A DNA stretch of 64,000 nt. Source: Scardovia wiggsiae F0424. GTDB lineage: Bacteria; Actinomycetota; Actinomycetes; Actinomycetales; Bifidobacteriaceae. The notes below the pieces were generated by a model. The model was not told where the DNA came from and did not search any database. It worked only from the letters and a program-made list of their open reading frames with translations. Shown piece by piece: positions 9,063-18,500 of this stretch; positions within the stretch are counted from its first letter, which is position 1; each line of letters begins with the position of its first letter. The stretch spans positions 124,001 through 188,000 of the forward strand of contig NZ_AKCI01000001.1 in assembly GCF_000269605.1 (NCBI RefSeq), read 5' to 3'. Both the position numbers and the translations under genes were made by a program.

Positions 9063-9851
9063 TTACTGGCGGTCGGGGTAATCATCTGCGGACAGCCGCG
9101 GGATCTCCTGTTCGGCCTGTTTTTGCCGTTCATGCAGCACTTCCAGGCCGGACTGGATACTGTTATGGATCTCGGTGATCTGCTCATCCAGATCATGCAT
9201 GGATTTCTGTGCGTACCTGTTTGCTCCGGCTGTGAGCTGGTTGGCCTTATCCTGGGCATTGTCAAGTATCCCGCGGGCTTTCTGCGTGGCAATAGACACT
9301 ACGTTTTCCTGGCCTGCAAGGAACTGCGCCTGTTCGTTGGCTTCTCGTATGATCCCGGCGGCCTGGCTGTGCGCATCAGAGACTATGGAGCTTGACTGTG
9401 TCTGCGCATTCTCCAGGCGGCGTTCAGCTTCGCGCATCAGTGCAGAGGCGCGCTCAAGCTGTACGGGGAGGTCTTTTTTCAGGTCGTGGAGCAGATCAAG
9501 GAACTCATTTTTATTGATTTTAGCCACATCGGCGTTGAACACCCCTGTCTTGGCTTCTTCAATAAGCTGTTCCATATGCTCAATAATGTCATATGCGGTG
9601 GTGAACTGCTCGTCACCTATGCGGTTGTCATCATCGTCCGTCTCGGCGCTGTTATCCTTATAAGTTTCAGGTATATAATCGTGCAGCGCCTTCAGCGCAG
9701 CATCAGCGGGGCCTTCGTCCTGCCCGGCATCGCTGTCCTCACCGGTATCGTTGTCATTTATAATATTTTGTTCAGGAAGCGTTGCCTGAGTTTCATCAGA
9801 GGCTTCATCCTCCGCGCTGAACTCTGCATCCTGTGAATCAGTATCGTCCAT
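9063..9851 (-). CDS. DivIVA-like coiled-coil protein, SepIVA family
   Basis: A 262-residue protein with an acidic disordered N-terminus (1-85), a short domain beginning TTAYDIIEHMEQLIEEAK typical of the actinobacterial SepIVA/DivIVA-like group, and a long Ala/Gln/Glu-rich coiled coil (about 125-245). Mycobacterial SepIVA is a septation factor encoded in the same coaD-yceD-rpmF neighbourhood, so a cell-division role is inferred from context and family. Relatives are sometimes annotated as ATP synthase B-like because of the coiled coil; that label is misleading. Confidence 0.75.
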   Translation of the reverse strand: MDDTDSQDAEFSAEDEASDETQATLPEQNIINDNDTGEDSDAGQDEGPADAALKALHDYIPETYKDNSAETDDDDNRIGDEQFTTAYDIIEHMEQLIEEAKTGVFNADVAKINKNEFLDLLHDLKKDLPVQLERASALMREAERRLENAQTQSSSIVSDAHSQAAGIIREANEQAQFLAGQENVVSIATQKARGILDNAQDKANQLTAGANRYAQKSMHDLDEQITEIHNSIQSGLEVLHERQKQAEQEIPRLSADDYPDRQ

Positions 9852-10001
9852 AATGGCCTTCCCTGTGAGTTATCCTTTACTGTATTTTACTTCCTTCGCA
9901 TGATATCCGCATGCAACCTGCAATGGTATCTGCCGCGGCGCCCTATCCCCACCATGTGGGGGGGGCTATTTGAATATCTGCCGTTCACAGGCCGGGCGGT
10001 A

Positions 10002-10502
10002 TCAGGGGTTCTGCTGCATATCGTCCCGCAGGACCCTCAACAGGGGGGCAACTACGTTATCGGGCACCATCCCCGAGATATCGCCGCCATGGCGGGCAAC
10101 ATCCTTGACTATAGAGCTTGAGATATGTTCCTTGATCGGGTCTGCCGGCAGAAAAAGTGTCTCAACGCCGGCAAGCTTGCGGTTGACCAGGGCCATACCG
10201 AGCTCTGCCTCATAATCACCGTTCTGGCGCAGGCCTTTTACGATAACGCTTGCATTGACTTTAATGCAGTATTCGGTGATCAGCCCGCTGGTGCTGGAAA
10301 CTACAGCATTGGTGCATCCATCAGCATAAAGGGCATCCTGTATCAGCTGCACACGCTCAGCCTCAGTGAACAAAGGTTTTTTGGCTGAATTTACGGCTAC
10401 GACAACATGGATCTCATCAAAGAACTGTGCGCACCGTTCAATAACGTCCAGATGGCCGGATGTGACGGGATCAAAAGACCCCGGGCATACTGCAATAGTC
10501 AT
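10002..10502 (-). CDS. coaD: Phosphopantetheine adenylyltransferase
   Basis: A 166-residue nucleotidyltransferase, the usual length, catalysing the penultimate step of coenzyme A synthesis. The start [20 protein letters not shown] contains the nucleotide-binding TSGH motif (14-17, a T/HxGH form). The second signature ISSSIVK lies near 127-133. It is the first gene of the leftward operon, diverging from the DUF3039 gene across a 126-base space that holds a perfect palindrome. Confidence 0.95.
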   Translation of the reverse strand: MTIAVCPGSFDPVTSGHLDVIERCAQFFDEIHVVVAVNSAKKPLFTEAERVQLIQDALYADGCTNAVVSSTSGLITEYCIKVNASVIVKGLRQNGDYEAELGMALVNRKLAGVETLFLPADPIKEHISSSIVKDVARHGGDISGMVPDNVVAPLLRVLRDDMQQNP

Positions 10503-10569
10503 AGTCCAAGTTTACCGCATGATTTTTTTGAAAGCACAATTAATGCATAATGATGGCGCAATAACAGGA

Positions 10570-10585
10570 TAGATTATATAATCTA
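10570..10585. promoter_or_regulatory. 16-bp perfect palindrome between coaD and the DUF3039 gene
   Basis: TAGATTATATAATCTA is a perfect palindrome about 70 bases upstream of coaD and 44 bases upstream of the DUF3039 gene. It contains TATAAT-like hexamers on both strands, so it may be a symmetric promoter region, an operator, or both. Confidence 0.5.
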
Positions 10586-10628
10586 GTCAGAGCAGACATA
10601 CAGTTTTTACAGCAGGGGGCTTGACAGC

Positions 10629-10985
10629 ATGGATGGGATGCATAACAGCAATAGTATATGGGACAGGGATATCCGCAATGAGGATACGGAGAGTGCACCC
10701 GGGCTGCAGCCGCAGGAGATGCCGGACCAGTCAGCAGGGACCGCTGTCCTGGAGCGTGAAGAGACTGATGAAAAAAACAGACGTAGCGATGACGGCGACA
10801 ATGACCGCTATGCGCATTATGTGTCTAAAGAACGCCTGGAGCAGGCACGTATCACAGGCCGGCCGGTTATAGCGCTGTGCGGCAAAGTGTGGATACCTAA
10901 GCGTAATCCGGAGCAGTACCCTGTCTGCCCTGAATGCAAAAAAGTCTACAGCCAGATGCGCGGCTCAGGGAGTTCAGGGTTTTAA
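10629..10985 (+). CDS. DUF3039 family protein
   Basis: A 118-residue protein. The first 60 residues are polar and poorly ordered. The C-terminal half carries the family block RYAHYVSKERL, GRPVIALCGKVWIP and YPVCPECKKVY (about 64-110), with three cysteines that could bind metal. The family is widespread in actinobacteria; its role is unknown. It converges with pncB. Confidence 0.88.
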   Translation: MDGMHNSNSIWDRDIRNEDTESAPGLQPQEMPDQSAGTAVLEREETDEKNRRSDDGDNDRYAHYVSKERLEQARITGRPVIALCGKVWIPKRNPEQYPVCPECKKVYSQMRGSGSSGF

Positions 10986-11057
10986 GTTTCCCTGTCCCTG
11001 CTTTCTGCCTTCATTGCTGCCGGCGGGCTCTTTGGCTGATAGCTGTCTCCGCTGCCC

Positions 11058-12404
11058 TCAGCCGCGGCTGACAGTGATGACCTGTGTCGGAATAGCAGGT
11101 TCGCCGTCGCTGAGTGACAGGGCGCTTACGGGAAGTTCCCTGAGTGCTGCCGAGTGGTATTCGCGTGCTGCGAACATCGCCTCGCGCGTAGTAAGGCTTT
11201 CGTCGATTGAACCATGGTCCACAGCTGTTATCTGCAGATCGCGGGTATCGCCGTATTCAGCAGGAAGTTCGCAGCTCTCCAGGGATACCTGATCACCTGC
11301 CAGGACTACTTCCCCCTGGGCAAGCCCGTACTGGTAGGAACGGACTGCGCGTTTGCGCCAGCCGTCAGTGGCCTTGCCGAAAGACTTTTTGGCAACGGGA
11401 TGCATGGAGCCGTCAGCGCCTTCGCGTTCAACCAGCTTGTAAACCATATTGTTCGTCACATGCCCGGACCCTGTAACAAGGCGAGTGCCGACGCCGTATG
11501 AATCAATAGGCGCGGCAGCAAGGGCAGCAATAGCGTATTCGTCAAGGTCATTGGTTACCGTGATTTTTGTATCCGTTGCCCCCAAAGCATCCAGCTGATG
11601 GCGTGCCCGCTGGGCCAGGGAAGCCAGGTCCCCTGAATCAATACGGATCCCGCCGAGCCCGGAGCCGGCCACTTCTACCGCTGTTTTTATGGCGTCGTCA
11701 ATATTATATGTGTCCGTGAGCAGCGTGGTTTTTGCCCCTAAAGCGCTGATCTGCGATGTGAAAGCGTCGCGTTCGGTGTCATGCACAAGTGTGAAAGCAT
11801 GCGCTGCGGTACCGATGCAGGGTATGCCGTACAGTTTGGCTGCAGCAAGGTTCGCAGTCGAGGCAAACCCGCCTACGACCGCCGCCCGGGAGGCAGCGAT
11901 TGCAGCATACTCGCTGATGCGCCGTCCGCCCATGTCTGCACAGGGCCGCCCGCCCGCAGCCGATGTGATGCGTGAAGCTGCCGATGCCACGGAACAGTCA
12001 TAATTGAGGATACTTAAAACCAGCGTTTCCAGAAGCACGCATTCACCGAAAGATCCTTCCACCTGGAGGATAGGGGAGTTAGCAAAAAACATTTCTCCCT
12101 CACGGTAGGCGCGGATAGTCCCCGTGAATGTAAAACTGCTGAGATAATCGACAGTTTCCGGGGAAACGATATGGTTATCGTGAAGGTATGCCAGCTCGCT
12201 GTCATTGAGCCGGAAATTTTTGAGATAAGCAAGGATACGCCCCAGCCCTGCCGTCACGCCGTAGCGGCGCCCCGAAGGGAGGTGCCTGGTGAATACCTCG
12301 AATACGCTTTGGCGCGCAGCAGTACCGTCTTTAAGCGCTGCATCGAGCATAGTGTATTCGTACATATCGGTCATCATTGCCGGTGAAATATCAGAACTGA
12401 CCAT
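11058..12404 (-). CDS. pncB: Nicotinate phosphoribosyltransferase
   Basis: A 448-residue enzyme of NAD salvage that joins nicotinate to PRPP. The N-terminus carries the MTDMYEYTMLDAAL block, and the centre holds family segments such as GGFASTANLAAAKLYGIP, HAFTLVHDTERDAF and the ribose-phosphate-binding IRIDSGDL. GGAG stands six bases before the ATG at 12404; the longer frame would need a TTG start four codons upstream. It diverges from rph across a space containing an 18-bp perfect palindrome. The pncB-rph-rdgB arrangement is typical of bifidobacteria. Confidence 0.93.
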   Translation of the reverse strand: MVSSDISPAMMTDMYEYTMLDAALKDGTAARQSVFEVFTRHLPSGRRYGVTAGLGRILAYLKNFRLNDSELAYLHDNHIVSPETVDYLSSFTFTGTIRAYREGEMFFANSPILQVEGSFGECVLLETLVLSILNYDCSVASAASRITSAAGGRPCADMGGRRISEYAAIAASRAAVVGGFASTANLAAAKLYGIPCIGTAAHAFTLVHDTERDAFTSQISALGAKTTLLTDTYNIDDAIKTAVEVAGSGLGGIRIDSGDLASLAQRARHQLDALGATDTKITVTNDLDEYAIAALAAAPIDSYGVGTRLVTGSGHVTNNMVYKLVEREGADGSMHPVAKKSFGKATDGWRKRAVRSYQYGLAQGEVVLAGDQVSLESCELPAEYGDTRDLQITAVDHGSIDESLTTREAMFAAREYHSAALRELPVSALSLSDGEPAIPTQVITVSRG

Positions 12405-12501
12405 ATAACACTCCAATCCTTGACGGTCCGGTAAGGCATAAGGCTTCCTGCCTTCCTTTTCCGGTACGGGTACTGAAACACCGCATGCCTGTACCTTATA
12501 C

Positions 12502-12519
12502 CTTAAGACTAGTCTTAAG
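12502..12519. promoter_or_regulatory. 18-bp perfect palindrome in the pncB-rph intergenic region
   Basis: CTTAAGACTAGTCTTAAG is perfectly symmetric and lies midway between the divergent pncB and rph starts (98 and 43 bases away). The form is that of a dimeric repressor operator. Control of pncB by an NAD-related regulator is one guess; no regulator gene is adjacent. Confidence 0.55.
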
Positions 12520-12562
12520 TATAGAATCTTGAGAATCCGGATACTATGGCGAAGGAGTTAGT

Positions 12563-13399
12563 ATGACGCAGATCAAGGATTTGCTTCCTGACAGCGATGC
12601 GCTGAATGCAGTGCGCGCAGATGGCCGGGCAGTTGATGAGCTGAGGCCGGTAAAGGTCATCCGCGGATGGACACAGTCTCCGGAAGGCTCAGTACTGATC
12701 GAATGCGGGAATACCCGGGTACTGTGCACTGCAACTTTCACTCAGGGGGTACCGCGCTGGCGGCGTGACAGCGGATTAGGATGGGTTACCGCAGAATATG
12801 CGATGATCCCCCGCGCCACCCAGGACCGTACTGACCGTGAATCGGTAAAAGGCAAAGTCGGGGGCCGTACCCACGAGATCAGCCGGCTTATTGGCCGTGT
12901 CCTGCGAGGAGTTACAGACCTGAGCAAGCTTGGGGAAAACCAGATACAGATCGACTGCGATGTGCTCCAGGCGGACGGCGGCACCCGGACGGCATCGGTG
13001 ACCGGTGCTTATATAGCCCTTGCCGATGCCCTGGAGTGGGCAAAAGGAAAGAAGAAGATCAAATCGGTAAAAGCAGTGCTTAAAGACCAGGTATCGGCAG
13101 TTTCAGTGGGGATCATCAACGGCACGCCTATGCTTGACCTGCCGTATACGGAAGATTCACAGGCGATGACTGATATGAATATAGCGATGACTGGAAACGG
13201 CCAGTTTATTGAAATACAGGGGACAGCTGAGCACCGCCCCTTCAGTAGGGACGAGCTCGGCACTTTGCTGGATCTGGCGCAGAAGGGCAACAGCGAGCTT
13301 CAGCAGCTTCAGCGCAAGGCTCTGGAAATGCCCCTGGGGGAAACCCTGGAATATACAGGCAAAACAAGCCGGCCTGCGTCCTTGGCAGAAGGCAGGTGA
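12563..13399 (+). CDS. rph: Ribonuclease PH
   Basis: A phosphate-dependent 3'-to-5' exoribonuclease that trims tRNA 3' ends; active as a hexamer. At 278 residues it is slightly longer than usual because of an N-terminal leader of about 15 residues. Family blocks visible: [43 protein letters not shown], the [17 protein letters not shown] active-site segment and the C-terminal [20 protein letters not shown] is seven bases before the ATG. rdgB starts three bases after the stop. Confidence 0.96.
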   Translation: MTQIKDLLPDSDALNAVRADGRAVDELRPVKVIRGWTQSPEGSVLIECGNTRVLCTATFTQGVPRWRRDSGLGWVTAEYAMIPRATQDRTDRESVKGKVGGRTHEISRLIGRVLRGVTDLSKLGENQIQIDCDVLQADGGTRTASVTGAYIALADALEWAKGKKKIKSVKAVLKDQVSAVSVGIINGTPMLDLPYTEDSQAMTDMNIAMTGNGQFIEIQGTAEHRPFSRDELGTLLDLAQKGNSELQQLQRKALEMPLGETLEYTGKTSRPASLAEGR

Positions 13400-13402
13400 C
13401 TT

Positions 13403-14104
13403 ATGGTCCAGCGTATTGTGGTTGCAACGCATAATCGCGGAAAAATACGTGAGATCGAACACATCCTAGCCGATGAAATGGGAAGTGCGGCAGCACGATT
13501 TGAGTTCATAACGTCTGAAGATGCCGGGCTTCCTGATCCGCGTGAAACGGGGATAACGTTCCAGGAGAACGCCCTTCTCAAAGCGCGCGACGCTGCACAG
13601 CGCACAGGGCTTCCTGCAATGGCTGATGATTCCGGCCTGATCGTAGATGTTATGGGCAATGCACCCGGCATCCTCTCCGCGCGCTGGTCAGGGGCCCATG
13701 GCGATGATTCTGCCAATAATGCCTTGCTTCTTGCTCAGCTTGCGGATATCCCCGGCACCAGGCGTTCCGCCCGTTTCCGCTGCGCCTGTGCGCTGGTAGT
13801 GCCGCACGATGACGGTGCAGGTAATAACGGGGGGAAGGGAAGCGGTGCTGCGGAGTATACTGAATATGTAGAAACAGGTGAGATGCCGGGCCGCATTGCA
13901 CTCTCTCCCCGGGGCAGCAATGGTTTTGGGTACGACCCTCTATTCGTCCCTGATGACCAGGGCTGTGTTACAGATCAGCAGCGGGAGCAGAATAACGGGC
14001 AGCCCCTGACCAGCGCTCAGATGTCTCCGGAGCAGAAGGACGCTATTTCCCACCGCGGGGCAGCTATCCGTGCTATGGCCGCGCATTTTGCGGAGCTTGC
14101 ATAA
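13403..14104 (+). CDS. rdgB: XTP/dITP diphosphatase (RdgB/HAM1)
   Basis: A 233-residue house-cleaning pyrophosphatase that removes non-canonical purine triphosphates. It begins with VVATHNRGKIREI, contains ADDSGLIVD (about 74-82), the GNAPGILSARWSG loop, GSNGFGYDPLFV (about 172-183) and a late SHRGAAIRAM. It is longer than the usual 200 residues because of Gly/Asn- and Gln-rich insertions around 140-155 and 190-215. Three bases separate it from rph, so the two are co-transcribed. Confidence 0.95.
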   Translation: MVQRIVVATHNRGKIREIEHILADEMGSAAARFEFITSEDAGLPDPRETGITFQENALLKARDAAQRTGLPAMADDSGLIVDVMGNAPGILSARWSGAHGDDSANNALLLAQLADIPGTRRSARFRCACALVVPHDDGAGNNGGKGSGAAEYTEYVETGEMPGRIALSPRGSNGFGYDPLFVPDDQGCVTDQQREQNNGQPLTSAQMSPEQKDAISHRGAAIRAMAAHFAELA

Positions 14105-14133
14105 GGCTGGATGCGGAAAAATTTAGTGAGGCA

Positions 14134-14152
14134 GGAAGGGGAAGTAATGGTT
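14134..14152 (+). repeat. Direct repeat, first copy: ribosome site and start codon
   Basis: GGAAGGGGAAGTAATGGTT, identical to 14757-14775. This copy supplies the ribosome-binding site and ATG of the membrane-protein gene. Confidence 0.9.
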
Positions 14153-14770
14153 GAGGATTTAGACCATCCGTGGCGTATATATGCCCGTCAGGTTCGATGG
14201 GCTGCCTGTGGCGTGGTGTGTGTACTGATCCTTGCACTCGTAATAGGAACGGTGTGGTTTCGCGTGGCTGATGTACATCGTCGTGAGGCTCAGCGTCGCA
14301 TTGATATTTCATTGGATATGGTCAGGCAATTTGAGGGGACTTCTTTAGGGCACCCTCCGTTCGGTAATGCCCCTGAGAGGTTTGTCCGCGTGTTGGAGCC
14401 TTCCCTATGGCCTAATGACCCTGTTCCAGCTGACCGCATACCTGGAATCAAGATGGCTATTGGGGTGTTCAATTCTATGTATCCCTATGAGGCTGTTACC
14501 TTTAAGGGCGTCAAGATGGCGTATGGTAGGGATTTTGAGCGCAATGTCACTGAAGGATGGAAACAGAACAGGAAAGAACTGAGATTCGTTTCATGGTGCC
14601 GTCAGCCGGCTCATGTGGTGTATAGGCGGGATGTTTTTGATGGTAATCGTCTGGTTCACAGGAGAGGCGAGCGTTTTGAGGGGAAGATTTCTAATTATGA
14701 ATATGTCATCCATCGTGATAGTGCCTATGAAGAATTGGAGTTTGTTTCTAATCCAGGGAAGGGGAAGTAA
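14147..14770 (+). CDS. Single-span membrane protein of unknown function
   Basis: A 207-residue protein with a short cytoplasmic N-terminus, one membrane helix (about 18-40) and a basic/aromatic extracytoplasmic part with no motif I recognise. The ATG at 14147 is preceded by AAGGGGAAGTA. The stop codon lies within a second copy of the ribosome-site-plus-start sequence (14757-14775), suggesting that a related gene once followed in tandem. Codon use is more AT-tolerant than in the upstream rph-rdgB pair, which hints at accessory origin. Confidence 0.6.
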   Translation: MVEDLDHPWRIYARQVRWAACGVVCVLILALVIGTVWFRVADVHRREAQRRIDISLDMVRQFEGTSLGHPPFGNAPERFVRVLEPSLWPNDPVPADRIPGIKMAIGVFNSMYPYEAVTFKGVKMAYGRDFERNVTEGWKQNRKELRFVSWCRQPAHVVYRRDVFDGNRLVHRRGERFEGKISNYEYVIHRDSAYEELEFVSNPGKGK

Positions 14771-14775
14771 TGGTT
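14757..14775 (+). repeat. Direct repeat, second copy: orphan start site
   Basis: Identical to 14134-14152. Its ATG opens a frame of only six codons before a stop, so it looks like the leftover start of a deleted paralog. Confidence 0.85.
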
Positions 14776-14816
14776 AGAAATACATAGAAATACAAAAAGG
14801 CATATAACAAAATTTT

Positions 14817-15008
14817 GTGACAGAAATAGGTGTTTTATCAGAGGGAACATCAAGCATATGCGCAAACGAGGCGTTGGTGGAAGTCAAGCATGCTTTTGTC
14901 GGCATAGAGAACAGCTTTCAGGATTCCATCAGTGCTCTTGATCAGTTAAAAAGAGAAATTACAGATCACTGCGAGAAAGGATTAACGGATCATGGTAATG
15001 AAGACTAA
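14817..15008 (+). CDS. Possible small protein of unknown function
   Basis: A 63-codon frame from a GTG start that would encode a polar, probably helical peptide with no recognised motif. There is no well-placed ribosome site (AAAAAGG lies about 17 bases upstream). It may be a fragment of a deleted gene associated with the repeated start site at 14757-14775, or chance. Confidence 0.25.
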   Translation: MTEIGVLSEGTSSICANEALVEVKHAFVGIENSFQDSISALDQLKREITDHCEKGLTDHGNED

Positions 15009-15041
15009 ACCTTTAAACTGGCTTGTATCCCTTGAACTGCG

Positions 15042-15122
15042 TGCGCGAGAAGGGACTTGAACCCTCACGTCAAAGACACAGGAACCTAAATCCTGCGCGT
15101 CTACCAATTCCGCCACTCGCGC
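15042..15122 (-). tRNA. tRNA-Leu (anticodon UAG)
   Basis: The minus-strand sequence folds as a class II tRNA: acceptor GCGCGAG/CTCGCGC, D arm with GGCGGAATTGGTAGAC, anticodon stem CAGGA/TCCTG with loop TTTAGGT, a variable arm of leucine size and T arm GGTTCAAGTCC. The anticodon TAG reads CUA. The 3' CCA is not encoded. Confidence 0.93.
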
Positions 15123-15200
15123 GTTGGACAGCTTTCCTTCACCGGCCGATAGGATACATGGTCCTGCCGCCAGGCAGCAGGCCATAAAAATGTGAAGGGG

Positions 15201-15273
15201 AGCCGCTTACCAGAATCGGACTGGTGACCTTCTCATTACGAGTGAGACGCTCTACCAACTGAGCTAAAGCGGC
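15201..15273 (-). tRNA. tRNA-Thr (anticodon CGU)
   Basis: Cloverleaf on the minus strand: acceptor GCCGCTT pairing with AAGCGGC, D arm TAGCTCAGTTGGTAGAGC, anticodon stem TCTCA/TGAGA with loop CTCGTAA, and T arm GGTCCGATTCTGG-like segment. Anticodon CGT reads ACG. CCA is not encoded. Confidence 0.9.
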
Positions 15274-15556
15274 ATGTGCGGAAACACAAGAAATCATTTT
15301 ACTTGATACTCACGATTTGTCTATCTGCTGATGGCGGGGTGTGTTATGGATTTTCGGCAAGGTATGCAATACTTATAGAAGGCGGACTGCATGCCGCCGG
15401 ACGTGTTGGGCGTTGATCCCTCCTGGAGTTGTTGTGTTCCCGGGATGTGCTGGTGTCCGCCCTGCTGGAAGACTTTTGGGAAGCTATGGAAGCTTGCTGC
15501 GCGTACAGGCTCGGATGCTGAGCAATGCATAGGCAGCAGCGTGCATGGCCAGGACC

Positions 15557-15580
15557 CGGAACACAATGCAGTGTGTTCCG
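15557..15580 (+). promoter_or_regulatory. Hairpin next to the ribosome site of the RNase E/G gene
   Basis: CGGAACACA (15557-15565) pairs with TGTGTTCCG (15572-15580) around a six-base loop, ending three bases before the AGGAG ribosome site. The 322-base space after tRNA-Thr (15274-15595) has no gene and is probably a long leader. By analogy with the E. coli rne leader it could mediate autoregulation; this is inference. Confidence 0.5.
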
Positions 15581-15595
15581 CTAGGAGTAAATAAC

Positions 15596-18500
15596 GTGTC
15601 AGATAAAGACGAAAAATTGAATACAGATATAAAAGATGCGCAGGCGTCTGCACCGGATACTGCGAAAAGCCCGGCAGCTGCTGCCCGTTCTGCTGCAGCT
15701 GGGATGCCGAAACGTACGCGCAAAAGCAGAGGGCGTGTAACGCGCAGCGCGGGTGCAGCTGGTGACAGCGCCGTGCCGGTAGTCGTCGATGCCGCTTCTG
15801 ATACTGCTGCCGATCCCGTTTCTGACAGGCAGCGTGCAAAATCCGGATCCCGTGCCGGCTCGGGGAAAGCGGTCAGCCGCAAGGCTGCAGGTAAAGCTGC
15901 GGATACCCGTAATACCCACAATAATGCTGCAGGGGATGCTGATACCCGCAGCGACACTCACGATGGCAGCAACCAGAAAAACGGAAATACCGGGAATCAT
16001 GCGCAGCCGGCTGCGCGGGGTAAGCGTATACAGGCCCTTGCTGAAGAAATATTCGTTGATAAAGGTATTGCTGCGTCCCAGGCCGAACCGGCTGCCCATG
16101 CTCCCCGTGTGTCCGGTGCAGCATCCCCGGATGCATCTTCCGATGACCGCGGCAACTCGGCCAGTACCAGGTTCACCAGTAACAGCAACGATTCCCTGTT
16201 TTCTGCACCGTTCTCACAGCAGAATACAGGGCCGGATACGGACGGGGCAGCCCTTCCTGCCGCAAAGCCTATGATGTCGCTCCTTTTCCAGGCGCCTGTG
16301 CTTCCTGCTGCCGATTCTGTCCGGCCCAGGGCCACACGCGGCGGCAGCCATGTGACGCTTGACACTATCAATGAGGCTCTGGAAGAGCAGAGCAGCAGGA
16401 AAGATAAATCGCGCGGCATCGGTCTGCAACCTCATGGCAGCCGTAACGGGAATGACGGACGCGCCGGCAGGAACGCTGCTGCAGGCAATATCCGTATGCC
16501 CAATGCCCGGCAGGCTGAAGAAGAAGATTTCAGCGGCGACAGCGATACTGATGCCCGTTATGGAGGACATCGGAGCAGCCGCCGGCTGAATGCCCAGGAA
16601 CGCCGGGCCGCAGCTGAAGTGGAACAGATCGAGGAAGACCTTGAAAATGACGAAATCACGTATAACCCTATAGAAAGCGAGCTTGAAGAGCTTGCCCGGG
16701 AGCGCCGGTACAGCAGGCATTACGATGACGGCGGTGACGAGGAGGAATATGATTCCCAGCCGCGGCGCCGCACCCGCAGCAGCTCATCGCGCACAAGGAA
16801 AGGGAACCGCCGCGGAAGGGGCGAGGACAGCAGCTATCCGGAGGATGACGGGCAGTTCGGCAGCCGTACCCGCAGCAGTGCTGATGACTACGATGCAGAC
16901 GATGAACCGGTTTCTACCCGCCGTCGCCGCCGTCGCCGCAGGGGTTCTGCTGACCAGCAGGAGGATGAGCGGATCCCGCGTTCACGCAAGCAGCAGTATA
17001 TTGACAAGATAACTGGGATCGAAGGTTCCACGAGGCTGGAGGCCAAGCGCCAGCGCCGCAGGGACAACCGCAGGGAACGTTCGCGCAGATCGCTTATTAC
17101 TGAACAGGATTTCCTGGCACGCCGCGAGAACGTTGACCGCCTGATGGTCGTCCGCCAGAAGGGGCGCCACTCGCAGGTCTCTGTTATCGAAGATAACGTT
17201 CTTGTAGAGCATTATATTTCCGATATTGAGGAAGTTTCATCCGTCGGGAATATTTACCAGGGACGCGTGCAGAATGTACTGCCCAGTATGGAGGCTGCAT
17301 TCGTTGATATCGGGCAGCACCGCAATGGTGTCCTGTATGCCGGTGAGGTCAACTGGGACGCTACCCGCCTTGATGGCCAGCCCAGGCTTGTGGAGCATGC
17401 ATTCAGGCCGGGCGATAATGTGCTTGTGCAGGTGACGAAAGACCCTATCGGGCATAAAGGCGCACGTCTGACGGCTCAGATCACTGTGGCAGGGCGCTAT
17501 CTGGTGCTTGTCCCCGCGGGAGGCATTACCGGCGTTTCGCGCAAATTACCGGAACGCGAGCGCACACGCCTGAAAAATATCGTTGATAAAGTTGCTCCCA
17601 AGAATATGGGCGTAATTATCCGCACGGCTGCAGAAGGTGCCAGCGAAGAGGCGCTGCAGCGTGATATGCAGCATCTGGTCAGCCAGTGGGATCATGTTGA
17701 AAAAGGCCTTAAAGATTACGAAAGTTCCAAGCGCCCCCATCTTCTCCAGGGGGAGCCCGATGTTGTGATCCGCGTGATCCGGGATATTTTCAATGATGAT
17801 TTCAGCAAACTGGTTGTTGAAGGTGACGATGTGTACAGCAGGATCAGGGAATATCTTGAATCTGCTGCGCCTGATATGCTTGAGCGCCTTGAAAAATGGG
17901 ATCCTGAAGAGCATAAGGGCAGGGATGTTTTCGATAAATGGTCTATTGATTCCCAGCTGCGCAAAGGGATGGAACGCAAGGTATATCTCCCGTCGGGCGG
18001 TTCGCTGATCGTTGACCGCACTGAGGCCATGACGACTATTGATGTTAATACAGGCCGTTTTATTGGGCGCGGACAGTCGCTTGAAGAGACGGTTACCAAG
18101 TGCAATCTGGAAGCTGCCGAGGAGATCGTGCGCCAGCTGCGTCTGCGCGATATCGGCGGTATGATCATGATCGATTTTGTTGATATGGTCATGCCGCAGA
18201 ACCGCGACCTTGTCCTGCGCAGGCTTGTGGAATGCCTGTCCCGTGACCGTACCAAGCATCAGGTTGCTGAGGTGACTTCCCTCGGGCTGGTCCAGATGAC
18301 CCGGAAACGTGTGGGGCAGGGGCTTGTGGAGGCCTTCTCCGAAGAATGCCCGACATGCGGCGGGCGCGGGTTTATCCTTCATGATGAGCCTACGGTTTCT
18401 GCAGATTATGATGACCCGTATGCGCTTAAAGGCGGGGATCCTTTCGTCCATACGAATAAGCACGGGTATGGGCGAAGCCATTATGACGACACTGATTCCA

